64,000 nucleotides of DNA from Symbiodinium natans (taxonomy: Eukaryota; Sar; Dinophyceae; Suessiales; Symbiodiniaceae): assembly GCA_905221605.1 (NCBI GenBank), contig CAJNDS010002638.1, positions 1-64,000 on the forward strand, given 5' to 3'. This document shows positions 49,517-59,508 of the stretch, one piece after another. The notes beneath the pieces are model-generated. The model did not search any database. It saw nothing but the letters and a program-made list of their open reading frames with translations, and was not told where the DNA came from. The translations under genes were made by a program, and so were the position numbers. The stretch's first letter is position 1, and each line of letters opens with the position of its first letter.

Positions 49517-50626
49517 CCCCTTAAGCTCCAACCCTAACCTCCTAAAACTCCTAAACTCTAAACCCTAAACCCTGGACCTAAACTCCAAACCTCTCAATCC
49601 TAAACCTTCCCAGGTGCTAGGCGCAGATGGGTCCAAGTCGAGCTCCCAGTAGAAGTATACAAGGGTTCAGGGTTTGGATTTCGGGTTTAGGGTTTAGGGT
49701 TTTAGCGTCTAGGGTTTAGGGGTTATAAGACAGTAGCCGAAATCATTTCCGTTAGGGCGTAGCGTTTAAGGGCTCAGGCTTTAGGATTTCAGAGTCAAAT
49801 CTTTTATCTTTGTGAGTTTTGCTCTGCTTTGTTTGGGGCTTCGGATAAGTTGTAGTACGGAACCTTTTCCTTAGGGTCCTCAGCAAAGGACAATGTTTGA
49901 GATAACCTCCCCAATATAACCATAATGCTGCCACGGATGTGTTTGAAGTCCTTCTTTAGCAAAACAAGCTACAATATGACTGCAATCTGTTTATGCCTAA
50001 GCAAGACTATAGCATAGCTGTGATACAAGCGAATCTCTCGAATGTGTTCAGCTTGTTTCATGGGTTCTCATACTCCCCCCCTCTATACTACCCGGCCCCG
50101 CCCCCCCCCCCCCCTCTCCCTAGATCCTCCCAATTTAGGGATTAGAGCCTGATGAAGGTTACTTAAGGGTGGAACCTAGTGGGCAGTATATAGGTTGGTA
50201 GTGGGGAAACCCATGATTGTTGAAGGTGCCCAAACACAGGAGAAGAAGTGGTGCGGCTGCACTTCTGACGGACTTGAGCCGGCCATTTCAAGACAGGGAG
50301 GCTGGAGGGCAAAGCCCTCAAGAACTGCAAGGGCTCATGGGCAACAATTCTTGGATGCTCCGTGATACCCATCATATTCCCTTCTCTAGAGGTGGGACTG
50401 CTGATAAGGCTAAATTGTTAAACTACCAAGGTACCCCTCATTCTCAGGCTACGAACAAGCAGCTCGTAAGCTTTGAAGCATGTTGAAGCACGTTGAGGTG
50501 TAGCGCTTGTTGCGAACACTTCGCCGCCCCGGGCCCCCGCTCCTCCGGTACCCGTAAAACTCCCGAGTACCCGAAACCCTAAACCCTAAACCTTAAACCC
50601 TAAACCCTAAAGCCTGGGGGTTACAG

Positions 50627-50714
50627 GGTTGAAGCTGTGCAACAAGGCACCATGGACATTCGCACAAGAAGGGCGCGTTTTCGGGCGTCTTTGCTGCCGC
50701 CTCGGTGTGCTTAG
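50627..50714 (+). CDS. Exon-like island
   Basis: CCCTAAA array, GTTACAG before GGTTGAAG, frame VEAVQQGTMDIRTRRARFRA, then SLLPPRC; G-strand repeats begin at 50738. A GC donor (CGG before GCGTCT) or a later GTGTGC would end it. Could belong to the SLC12 gene's cytosolic N-terminus by position only. Confidence 0.35.
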
Positions 50715-51269
50715 AGCTCCCAAAGCCCCCCTAGGCCCTTTAGGTTTAGGGGTTCGGGTTTAGGGTTGAGGGTTTAGGGTTTAGGGTTTAATTAGGGTTT
50801 AGGGTTTAGGGTCGCTTAGGGTTTGGGTACAGTCCTTAGACCTACCAAACCTTCTGCCAGGGAAACATGTTTTGCACTCGGCTTGCCTTCGAGATGTTCT
50901 TGCAGGATTGGCTTTCGAGGTCTTAGGTTTCGTTAGGGTCTGAGGGGGTGGGCACCGCCCTAAACCCTAAACCCTAAACCCTATACCCTATACCCTATAC
51001 CCTAAACCCTAAACCCTAAACCGGGTTTCTAGGATTCAGGCTGAAGCCGTTCGGCCGGGCAGTCAGGACCATGTTAACCCTAAACCCTTAAACCCCTAAA
51101 TTCTTAACCCTCAACAGGTTTAGGGTTTAGGTTTAGGTTTAGGGTTTAGAGTTTAGGGCCTAAACCCCTTAAACCCTAAGCTCTTAACCCTCAACAACAC
51201 TAAGCCCTATCAACAGCCCTGACGAGCTTCACCTGAAGGGCCGCAAACCATGAAGCCTTTGAACCCTAA

Positions 51270-51644
51270 ACTTTTAGGGTTGAGGGTTGAGGGTTTAGGG
51301 TTTAGGGTTTAGGGTTGAGCGTTGAGGGTTGAGGGTTTAGGGTTTAGGGTTTAGGGTTGAGGGTTGAGGGTTGACGGTTGAGGGTTTAGGGTTGAGCGTT
51401 GTGGGTTGAGGGTTGAGGGTTTAGGGTTTAGGGTTGAGCGTTGAGGGTTGAGGGTTGAGGGTTTAGGGTTGAGCGTTGAGGGTTGAGGGTTGAGGGTTGA
51501 GGGTTTAGGGTTGAGCGTTGAGGGTTGAGGGTTGAGGGTTTAGGGTTTAGGGTTTAGGGTTCAGGGTTCAGGGTTGAGGGTTTAGGGTTTAGGGTTGAGC
51601 GTTGTGGGTTGAGGGTTGAGGGTTTAGTGTTTAGGGTTGAGCGT

Positions 51645-51683
<39 letters not shown>

Positions 51684-51806
51684 GGTTTAGGGTTGAGCGT
51701 TGAGGGTTGAGGGTTGAGGGTTTAGGGTTGAGCGTTGAGGGTTGAGGGTTGAGGGTTGAGGGTTTAGGGTTGAGGGTTTAGGGTTGAGGGTTTAGGGTTT
51801 AGGGTT
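51270..51806. repeat. TTGAGGG/TTTAGGG higher-order block
   Basis: About 540 bp in which TTGAGGG units alternate with TTTAGGG and a recurrent TTGAGCG unit. The pattern 'TTTAGGGTTGAGCGTTGAGG' repeats roughly every 45-60 bp, so variants are arranged in a higher-order unit. Confidence 0.85.
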
Positions 51807-51816
51807 CCCTGCGTAG

Positions 51817-51908
51817 GCCCTATTTGTGACATGTTTATATTTGCCAATGTTGGGTTTAACAGGATCATGTTCAGGAACATTTTTCAGAGGGTGTTAAGGG
51901 CCATCCTA
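51817..51908 (+). CDS. Exon-like island, paralogue of 34732-34820
   Basis: After GCGTAG before GCCC the frame reads PICDMFIFANVGFNRIMFRN, then IFQRVLRAIL, with possible donor GTTGAA at the same place as in the other copy (GTTCAT). Mostly synonymous differences from the 34.7-kb copy. Not an SLC12 sequence as far as I can tell. Confidence 0.5.
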
Positions 51909-52053
51909 GTTGAAAGACCCTAAACCGTAAACCTGTCTCAGTTTCACCCTCGAGCAACTTGAAAGCCCAATGTCTGAAGCTGACCAATACCCGACACACC
52001 TCATCCTTACTTTCCGCCAGAAAACTCCGCGCGCAACCTCCTGAGTCTAGACC

Positions 52054-52140
52054 TTGGGATGTTCCTCCTTATGTGGACAGTCCTTGATAGGGAGTATAGT
52101 ACCCGTTGTTGACTGTCAGTACAACGGGGAGCATCCCAAT
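52054..52140. mobile_element. Family A element, copy 6
   Basis: TTGGGATGTTCCTCCTTATG to ACGGGGAGCATCCCAA; shorter centre than the other copies. Confidence 0.65.
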
Positions 52141-52285
52141 CTAGACCTTTTAACAATTCCCGAACCCCAAGGCTGCAAGGGTTTAGGGCGAAGGGTTTAA
52201 CCCTAAACTCTCCAACCCAAGCCTGGGTGTTTGTTCAGGGGCCCTATCGCCCTCTGTTCCCACCCCCGGAAGAAGATGCTCTGAG

Positions 52286-55200
52286 GTGCCAACCTGCGAA
52301 AACATGTGGGGCGTGCTGATCTTCCTGCGCTTCTACTTCGTCGTGGGGCAGGTCGGGGCAGACTTTTTTTCAGTGGTTAAAGCTTAGGGGTTGAGCTTGC
52401 TTTGGCAGGGCATAGGGTTGATAACCCCACCGGTTTAGGGCTCTGGGTTTTTGAGTGCATGTCGTTCTTTAGGGTGCAGGGTCTTATGGGGTTTAGGGCT
52501 TTTGGCGGGTCATTTGGTATTCAGAGTTTCAGTGGCCCCCTCCTCCCTTAGGGACCCCAAATTCTGCAACCCAATGATGGGACCCTGTAGAACGGACGCC
52601 CTGATTGCCTCTAACCCAATGTATGGTGATGCTTGGGTCTTTTTTATTTTGGGACTCGGAGAGTCGTGCAGGACTTCTGCTTGGCTTTCTTGTGGCTGGC
52701 TCTTAGGACTTTAACCTTTGGCGCTGTTGGTGAAATCTACAGTAAGGAGCCGAAAAGTTAAACTTTTGTGAGGGATTCAGAAGTCAGACAAGTTCTATGC
52801 TGAGGCCCTCAACCCCGAAACCCACAGACAGGGCTGTTTGCCGGAGAGGCTGGCATCCTTTATGGTTTTAGGGTTTAGGGTTTAGGGTTTAAGGTTTAGG
52901 GTTTAGGGTTTAGGGTTTAGGGTTTAGGGGTTGGGAGAGGCTGGTATCCTGCACGCGCTGCTGTGTGTGCTGATTTCCTTCACGGCCGCCTTCTGCACGC
53001 CACGGGCCGAGCGACCAGGGGCTAGGGTCGGCTAGGACTCGGAGAAGGCCCTTATTTCCTTTTTCTAGGGTTGGGGTTTGTTTAGAATCCCCTTAAAACC
53101 AAGAAGGGTACCCTTTTTATTCCTAGGTTACTACCGGGGCTAGGGTCGATAGCCTGGGTGTGTGGAGGCGCTGGGCTTAGGCTCGACTTAGGCGTCTCAT
53201 GGGTAAGGCAGGGTCTTATGTACCATAAACTCAACCCTAAACCCTAAACGTATGAGCACCCGCTCCCTGTTAAAAGCTCCTTGGGTAACAGAGGCACCTT
53301 CACAGCATTGGCATAAAAGCTTCAGAGCTACAGCCTAGGCCGGATGTCATTCTACCAAGCCACCTTCTTTGAAGCTTCTTTCTATTTGAGGTCCTGGGGT
53401 TTTAGGGCTTCAGGGATTTCGCGCCAAACCCAAGGCAACCCCTGCACCCTAAACCCTAGACCTGGGGATGTTCTCCCTTACACTAACAGTCCTTAATGGG
53501 GATTATAGTACCCCCCTATGATCATCCCCATTAAGGACTGTTAGTAGAAGGTGGGACAACCCTAAACCCTCAACCTTTCAAGCCCCCCCTAAACCCTAAA
53601 CCCTAAACCCGAAACCCTAAACCCTACACCCTAAACCCTTTAAGCCCCAGAAACCTCTGAGGACGTCCTCCATGAGCGCCATTGTCTCCTCTGGTGGGCT
53701 TGTGAGCAAGGGCGGGCCCGCGGCTGAGTCTCTTTTGCTGGGGAGGAAGGGGGGTTTAGGGTTTAGGGTTTAGGGTTTAGGGTTTAGGGTTTAGGGTTTA
53801 GGGTTTAGGGTTTAGGGTTTAGGGTTTAGGGTTTAGGGTTGGCGCGACTGAGTCTTTTGTGCTGGGGAGGAAGGGGCTAGGGTTCAGGGCTTTAGGGTTT
53901 AGGGTTTGGGGTTTGGGGTTGGTTTAAGACCATCTTGGTATTTCCTAACTAGGAGTCCCCCTCATAATATACCCCCAAACTACAATAACCCCTATCATTA
54001 GCCCCCCAAAAAGGGCAGGAAAGCCCCATTTGAACAGTAAACCCTAAACCCTGAACCCTAAACCCTAAACCCTGAACCCCATCTTGAACAGCAAGCCTCT
54101 CAGGGTCTTTTGTTGGTTCAGGTTGCGGGGGCCGACCCTGATGTGGTCTTACAGGGGAGAGGGCTTCGGTGCTCCGGGGCTTTGGGAGTGTTTTGGGGGT
54201 GTTTATTTAGACCCTAAACTTGGGATGTTCCCCCTTATACTAACAGTCCTTACTGGTGATTATAATCGGGGGAACTATAGTCTTCTTAAGGATTGTTCCT
54301 ATAAGGGGAACATCCCAACCCTCGGCCCTAAACCCTTGGGTGCCGTTAGCAGGTTCAGGTTTTTTGGGGGGTATAAGTTTAGGGTTTTACGGTTTTAGGG
54401 TGTTTTAGGTTTTGGGGGTTGTTAAGTTAGGGTGTTGGTGCATAAACGTATTAACCAGGTTTAGGGTAGAGTTCTGCTACCAACTGTCGAGTTAGGGCTC
54501 GCGATGTACCAGGGTAGGGTTTAGGGTTTAGGGTGGCTGAGCATTATTGCGCGGTCATGTTCCAATCGCATCGTTCTTGCTTGCAGTGTGGTTCCGTTCA
54601 GCTTCGATAGTGAGTTTAGGTTTACGGTTAGTGGTTTTCGCCTGCCGTTATTCAAACAAAGCTTCGAGAGGCGATCTGAAATCTAACTACGCCCTCAACC
54701 TGTCTAGGGTTCATGATGCAGAGGCATCTTAGACTAGAAGCTGTAGATTGCAGTTCCCCACTCCCATCAAATCAAGGGATGAAGACTCATACCCCTAAGG
54801 TTGTACCCCTAAAGGTTCCCCTTGAATTTCTGCTAATATGGCCCTCATATTCCCTCAGGCCCTGGACCCTAAACCCTAAACCCTAAACCCTAAACCCTAG
54901 AAGTCAGCCAAGTCCCTGCTTCCCGTGCCAGGCCTTACTACATGATCTCGCGCGCGCTTGGGCCGGCGGTGGGCGCTTCCGCCGGGGGCCCCGGATTCGC
55001 CGTGGGTTTAGGGTTTGGGGTTTAGGGTTTAGGGTTTAGGGTTAGGTTTTTGGGGTTTAGGGTTTGGGGTGTACGGTTTAGGGTTTAGGGTGTAGGGTTT
55101 AGGCTTGAGGGCTTTAAGAAACGGAGCTTCAATCTGGAGCGCTGACCGAGAGCAACCCTGCAGCTTCACAAACCAAGGGCAAAAGTGAGTCCAACAATCA

Positions 55201-57108
55201 ACCGGGTGCATGTGTTTTATCATATGGCACATACAGCCCATGGATAGCTAAAGCTCATGCCACACGTTACAAGATACGTGCTGAAATATGATCCCGCTTC
55301 GGCTTTCCAAGATCTCATGTAGACCTTAAACCCTAGAACCCTACACGCAAACATCCTAGACGCTAGAACCCTAAGAACCCTAGAACCCCAGAACCCTAGA
55401 ACCCTTACCCCTTAACGCTAAACCCCCAAGCCCCCAGACCCTAAACGCTAAAACCCCGCAAGCCCCTTGAACCCTGAAAGCACATCCAACCCGAAACCCT
55501 AAACCCTAAACCCCAAACCCTAAACCCTAAACCCTAAACCGTGTCAATCCAAGCCCAGCCTCGCAAGCCCTCCTTTCCCAGGGTTTAGGGTTTAGGGCTT
55601 GGGTATTGATTTAAGGAACATGTTTTCTTTGGTCTGTTGCAACTGGTTTTGGGCTCAAGTCTTCCCTAAACCCTGAACCCTAAGTCCTAGTGTCTGGGCC
55701 TCGTGGGCACCCTCAACCCCAAACCCTAAGCCCTATATAAACCCTAAACCCTGAACCCTGAACCCTAAACCCTAAGCCCTAAACCCTCAACCTTAAACCC
55801 CTAACCTCCTGGGCAGGTGGGCATCATGTACTGGCTTGCCATCACGCTGCTGGCGGTCCTGGAGACGTTGGGGGCTGTTCTGCCCTCAGGGGGCGCCGTG
55901 CGGGTTGACAGGGTGTACGGGCCTTACAGGGTTTAGGGTTTTGGGTTTAGGGTTGCAGGCTTTACAGGGTTTACAGGGTGTACGGGGTTTACAGGGTTTA
56001 TAGGGTTTACAGGGCTTACAGGGCTTACAGGGTTTACAGGGTGCAGAAGAGATTGGGGTTTTAGGAATTTAGGGGCTTTACAGTTGGGGTCAGTTCACCA
56101 TTGAGCACTTCAGAGATCGGCCGGGGGTGCCTTAGAATTGGGCCTAAACTTACACAATTGCCTCCCCCGCCCCAAAAGAAACATGAGGAGGAAACCCTGG
56201 ACCCGGTTTAGGGTTTAGGGTTGAGGGTTTTAGGGTTTTAGGGTTTTAGGGTTTTAGGGTTTTAGGGTTTTAGGGTTTTAGGGTTTTAGGGTTTTAGGGT
56301 TTTAGGGTTTTAGGGTTTTAGGGTTTTAGGGTTTTAGGGTTTTAGGGTTTTAGGGTTTTAGGGTTTTAGGGTTTTAGGGTTTTAGGGTGAACCCTACATC
56401 GCCTAACGCTCTATATGCCCCCGACCCTATCTAAACACAAACCCTACATGATTAAGCCCCAAGCTCTACAACCTCCACGCCCAAAAACCCCTCAACCCCC
56501 CAAAAAAACCCTAGCCCACTAAACCCCAAAGCCTAAACCCTAAACCCTAAACCCGAAACCCCCAAATCTCCGCCCGCCCAGGTCGAAGCCCTCCTTATGG
56601 CTGCGCCCTCCCTGGACTTCCCGGGCTGCAAGCAGGCCGGTGCTACAGGGGTTCGAGGTTGGGGTGTAGGGGCTCCTGTGTGAGTTTTTTGTCGTGCCCT
56701 AAACCCTGCCAACCCCAAACCCCAAACCCGAAACCCGAAACCCTAAACCCTAAACCCTAAACCCTAAACTTTGGGATTACTGTTCCATTGTGGGCTTTGG
56801 CCCGGCGTCGGCGGCCTGAAAGGGTTTTCCGGTGTCTCTGACGTGAAGCGGTTTAGGGTTTAGGGTTTAGGGTTTAGGGTTTAGGGTTTAGGGTTTAGGG
56901 TTTAGGTTTAGGGTTTAGGGTTTAGGGTTTAGGGTTTAGGGTTCAGGGTTTAGGGCGAGTAGGCCTTAAACCTTTTTGGGGTTCCATGACGCCCACATCA
57001 TCCCAAAGGTTACTTTAGTTCCTCAAGGATACTGGACAACTAAGCTTGTACTACTGTTATTGGTGAGTGCATGTAGGGCTCCTTATATATTATATTATAT
57101 ATATATAC

Positions 57109-57139
<31 letters not shown>

Positions 57140-57151
57140 TATTGGCGAGTA

Positions 57152-57186
<35 letters not shown>

Positions 57187-57606
57187 TATTGGTTTCCTTT
57201 GGAGGACTCTGGCAATATCAACAATACTTCATCGCGTGCCTTGGAGTTGAGGGTTTAGGGCAGCTTCGAGGTTAGGACCTGCGCGTAGGGTTTCGGGTTG
57301 GATCCTGTGTTTTCGCGTTTGTGCCTTCAGCGAGTATGGCGTCATGTTCTTTCCATTGCAACGGTGCAAGAAAGGTTACTCTTAAGCCAACGCAACACTC
57401 CCTAAACCCGATTAAACCCTTAAACCCTAAACCCTAAACCATGACACCCCCACTCAAAATATCGCAAATTCCTACACTAATCCTACCCTAGACTCTAAAC
57501 CCTAAACCCTAGACCCTAGACCCTAGACCCTAGACCCCATGCCTGCCACAGGCTTTCGGCTCTGGCTTCATGATTGCCCTCGTTCTGTGCGCCCGCGGCC
57601 TCAAGG
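52286..57606 (+). CDS. SLC12-family cation-chloride cotransporter, N-terminal membrane exons
   Basis: SLC12 proteins carry Cl- with Na+ and/or K+ across membranes. Seven exons join in frame and align in order with TM1 to TM4. A 52286-52351 [22 protein letters not shown] (TM1). B 52940-52998 [19 protein letters not shown] (TM2). C 53662-53715 [18 protein letters not shown] (family SMSAI..NG..p.GG). D 54932-54980 [17 protein letters not shown] (family [15 protein letters not shown]). E 55817-55876 [20 protein letters not shown] (TM3). F 56582-56635 [19 protein letters not shown] 57552 to about 57606 [18 protein letters not shown] (TM4, weakest match). Donors: GTCGGG, GCCACG, GCCCGC, GCCGGG, GTTCTG, GCCGGT and probably GCCTTT. 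Every acceptor is AG before G. Introns of 0.6-1.2 kb hold telomere repeats and palindromes. The cytosolic N-terminus and everything after TM4 were not found. The family is well supported by order and phase; whether the gene is functional is unknown. Confidence 0.75.
52680..52792. mobile_element. Family D element, copy 3
   Basis: CTTGGCTTTCTTGTGGCTGG to ATTCAGAAGTCAGACAAG, lying inside the SLC12 A-B intron. Has about 14 extra central bases compared with copy 2. Confidence 0.7.
53463..53562. mobile_element. Family A element, copy 7
   Basis: TGGGGATGTTCTCCCTTACA to TAGAAGGTGGGACAACCC, with the palindromic core CCCCATTAAGGACTGTTAG. Lies in the SLC12 B-C intron. Confidence 0.7.
54220..54318. mobile_element. 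Family A element, copy 8
   Basis: TTGGGATGTTCCCCCTTATA-CTAACAGTCCTTA to ATAAGGGGAACATCCCAA. The best-preserved ends of the family; lies in the SLC12 C-D intron. Confidence 0.75.
55920..56045. repeat. GGTTTACAG variant block
   Basis: GGGTTTACAGGGTTTACAGG 9-mers with a few GGCTTACAG and GGTTTATAG units, following SLC12 exon E. A longer derivative of the telomere unit. Confidence 0.75.
56229..56388. repeat. TTTTAGGG octamer block
   Basis: About 20 perfect TTTTAGGG units, the telomere sequence of Chlamydomonas, here within a TTTAGGG domain. Homogenised as one block. Confidence 0.9.
57082..57185. repeat. (TA)n microsatellite
   Basis: TATATA runs with a short TTGGCGAGT interruption near 57142. 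Confidence 0.9.
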
Positions 57607-58390
57607 GCCTTTCGTGTAATAAAGGGGTTTCGGGTTTAGGGTTTGGGGTTTAGGGTTTATAGGCTCTAGAGTAGGGTTATCCTCTTTTTTTGTTCTGGGT
57701 TCCCTTTTTCAGTAACCAACTCCAAAAAGGGTGCCCTTATCATAATATGGTTACTGAGCTACCAAGTGTAAGGTTTATGACGTTTAGGGTTTTAGGGCTT
57801 GAAAGGCTAGGCTGACGGGTTTGCAGCATTCATTGCTGTTCATGGGCCTTATTGTTTCGTGCGAAGCCTACTAGGGATTCTAGGACCCAGAGTAGGCCCT
57901 TGTTCCGCTTTTTTGGGGGTTCAGGTTCCCTTAGAAGCCCCTTTACGCCAAAAAGGGCACCCTTTCTATTTTTATTCCTAAGTTTCTCCTGGGCCTTAAG
58001 CCTAAACCCTAGCTAAGCTCCAAAGCGGCACCCCCTTTTCTCCCCAGAATTGTAGGGTTTTGAAGAGGGGACCCCTCAAGCTTAGCCGAGAAGCAAGCTC
58101 ACTAGGGTCCCTGGCTACAGGGGGCTCAGGGTGCGTCCCCCTCCTTGAGGTTTAGGGTTTAGGGTTTAGGGTTTAGGGTTTAGGGTTTAGGGTTTAGGGT
58201 TTAGGGCTTAGGGCTGCAATGCAAGACGTGTGTGTGTGCAACTGCAGCACCGGCGGCTTGCCGCCAACAAAAGACCGAGTTACCTGGGATGCCTCTTCAT
58301 GCGAAACCTGCCGAGCTGAACATTCTGCAATGCGGCTCCCGAACCATCATGATCCGAGTCTCACCCTAAACCCTAAACCCTAAACACGCT

Positions 58391-58470
58391 TACCAGAGCG
58401 CCTGGAACGACATGAAGCTGGAACTGAAAGCTGCGGCCCGCCCGGCCTGGAGGGTCGTCCTGCGCCTGAT
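58391..58470 (+). CDS. Exon-like island, unassigned
   Basis: After CCCTAAA repeats and GCTTACCAG before AGCGCC, one frame reads SAWNDMKLELKAAARPAWRV, then VLRLML. Another open frame exists, so the phase is uncertain. It lies 0.8 kb after the last SLC12 exon I can place, but does not obviously align with that family. Confidence 0.3.
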
Positions 58471-58805
58471 GTTGCCCGCCACTCTGGCATGCGGGCCGTG
58501 GGGCACCTCTCTTCTTCTACAAGCAGTGCCATGTTGAACATCCCCAAAGGCCCTTAAGAGCCCTAAGCCCCCAAAAAACCTGAAAAAGAAACCCTGAATA
58601 CACCTAAATCGCTAAAGCCCCAAAACCCTAAGATATCCCCAAAAGCCCAGGGTTTGGCAAGGGCTTAGGGTTTCGGGTTTCGGGTTTTTAGGGTTTAGGG
58701 TTTAGGGTTGCGCTAAGAGCTGCTTCGATTTCCGGGCTCATGGCTTGCAGGGTGTTGGATTTGGAGCTTACGGGGTTTAGGGCTTAGGTTCGTTCTAAGG
58801 GCCTC

Positions 58806-59370
58806 ATCATGTCCCCTTTCTTCGTGCTTGTAGGGTTTGGGGAGCGTCTAGATGATTGTCATGTATCATTTGCTTCCGTGCTCGTACTATAAGTGGCTAG
58901 TGACTGCCCGAGAGAGGCCTAGAGGTTTGTCGTATGTCCCCCTGCTTCGTGTTCCTGCGATTCGGTACGGGCGCAGAGGTTTGTCGTATGTCCCCTCCCA
59001 TCGCCCCTTCGTGTTGTAAGGGTGTTGTGAGGGCCCTGGAGGTTTGTCGTGTGTCCCCTCTCTTCTTGCTTGTCGGGTTGGGGGAGCGTGTAGGTGGTTA
59101 TCACATATCATTTGCTTTCGTGCTTTCGTGCTCGTACTATGAGGGGTAAGTGATTGCCCTCGAGGTTTGTCATATGTCCCACCGCTTCGTGTTCCTGCGA
59201 GTTGGTAGGGGCCTAGAGGTTTGTCGTATGTCACCTCCCTTCGCCCCTTCGTGTTGTAAGGGCTTTGTGAGGGGGAGGTTTGTCGTATGTCCCCTTTCTT
59301 CGTGCTTGTGGGGTTTGGGGAGTGTCTAGATGACTATCATATATCCTTTGCTTCCGTGCTCGGCTGCTCA
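58806..59370. repeat. ~240-bp tandem repeat, about 2.4 copies
   Basis: The marker TGTCCCCTTTCTTCGTGCTT recurs near 58810, 59052 and 59288 (spacing about 242 and 236). Within each unit, GAGGTTTGTCGTATGTCCC recurs two or three times, so the unit itself contains 60-80-bp subrepeats. A minus-strand frame of 115 codons reading TYDKP repeatedly is a by-product. Confidence 0.85.
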
Positions 59371-59508
59371 TTCGGATGAAGCACAGTGTAGAAGTGTAGA
59401 ACCCGAGAGATCAACAAAGTCGCAGCAAGCTCACGAAAGCACTGTCACATACGTGCCACAGACTTCGTCTTCACGTACATACATTTGACAGACAGCGTCG
59501 CAGCAACC

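Larger units (their letters stand above)
24863..58720. repeat. 34-kb domain of interstitial telomere-type repeats
   Basis: CCCTAAA or TTTAGGG arrays of 2 to about 17 units occur every few hundred bases in both orientations, separated by short unique stretches, exon islands and palindromic elements. Larger pure arrays: 32050-32185, 35494-35572, 41479-41540, 41690-41812, 46468-46572, 48462-48603, 53754-53840, 56850-56950 and 58150-58205. The sense switches dozens of times, so this is not one chromosome end but an interstitial or subtelomeric domain. Confidence 0.9.

Noticed and set aside
51270-51806. Regular repeats resembling a CRISPR array
   Set aside because: Units are 7-bp telomere variants without spacers; the DNA is eukaryotic.
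56760-56828. Extra SLC12 exon reading [13 protein letters not shown] between exons F and G
   Set aside because: It sits between C- and G-strand repeats like the others, but no AG acceptor precedes it, and exon F joins exon G in phase without it.
24863-58720. A true chromosome end inside the window
   Set aside because: Arrays are short, switch strand dozens of times, and are followed by a kinase gene and other unique sequence. A telomere would be one long array of a single sense.
58887-59234. Minus-strand 115-codon frame with TYDKP repeats
   Set aside because: Encoded by the 240-bp tandem repeat. There is no start context or splice signal, and the periodicity is that of the DNA repeat.
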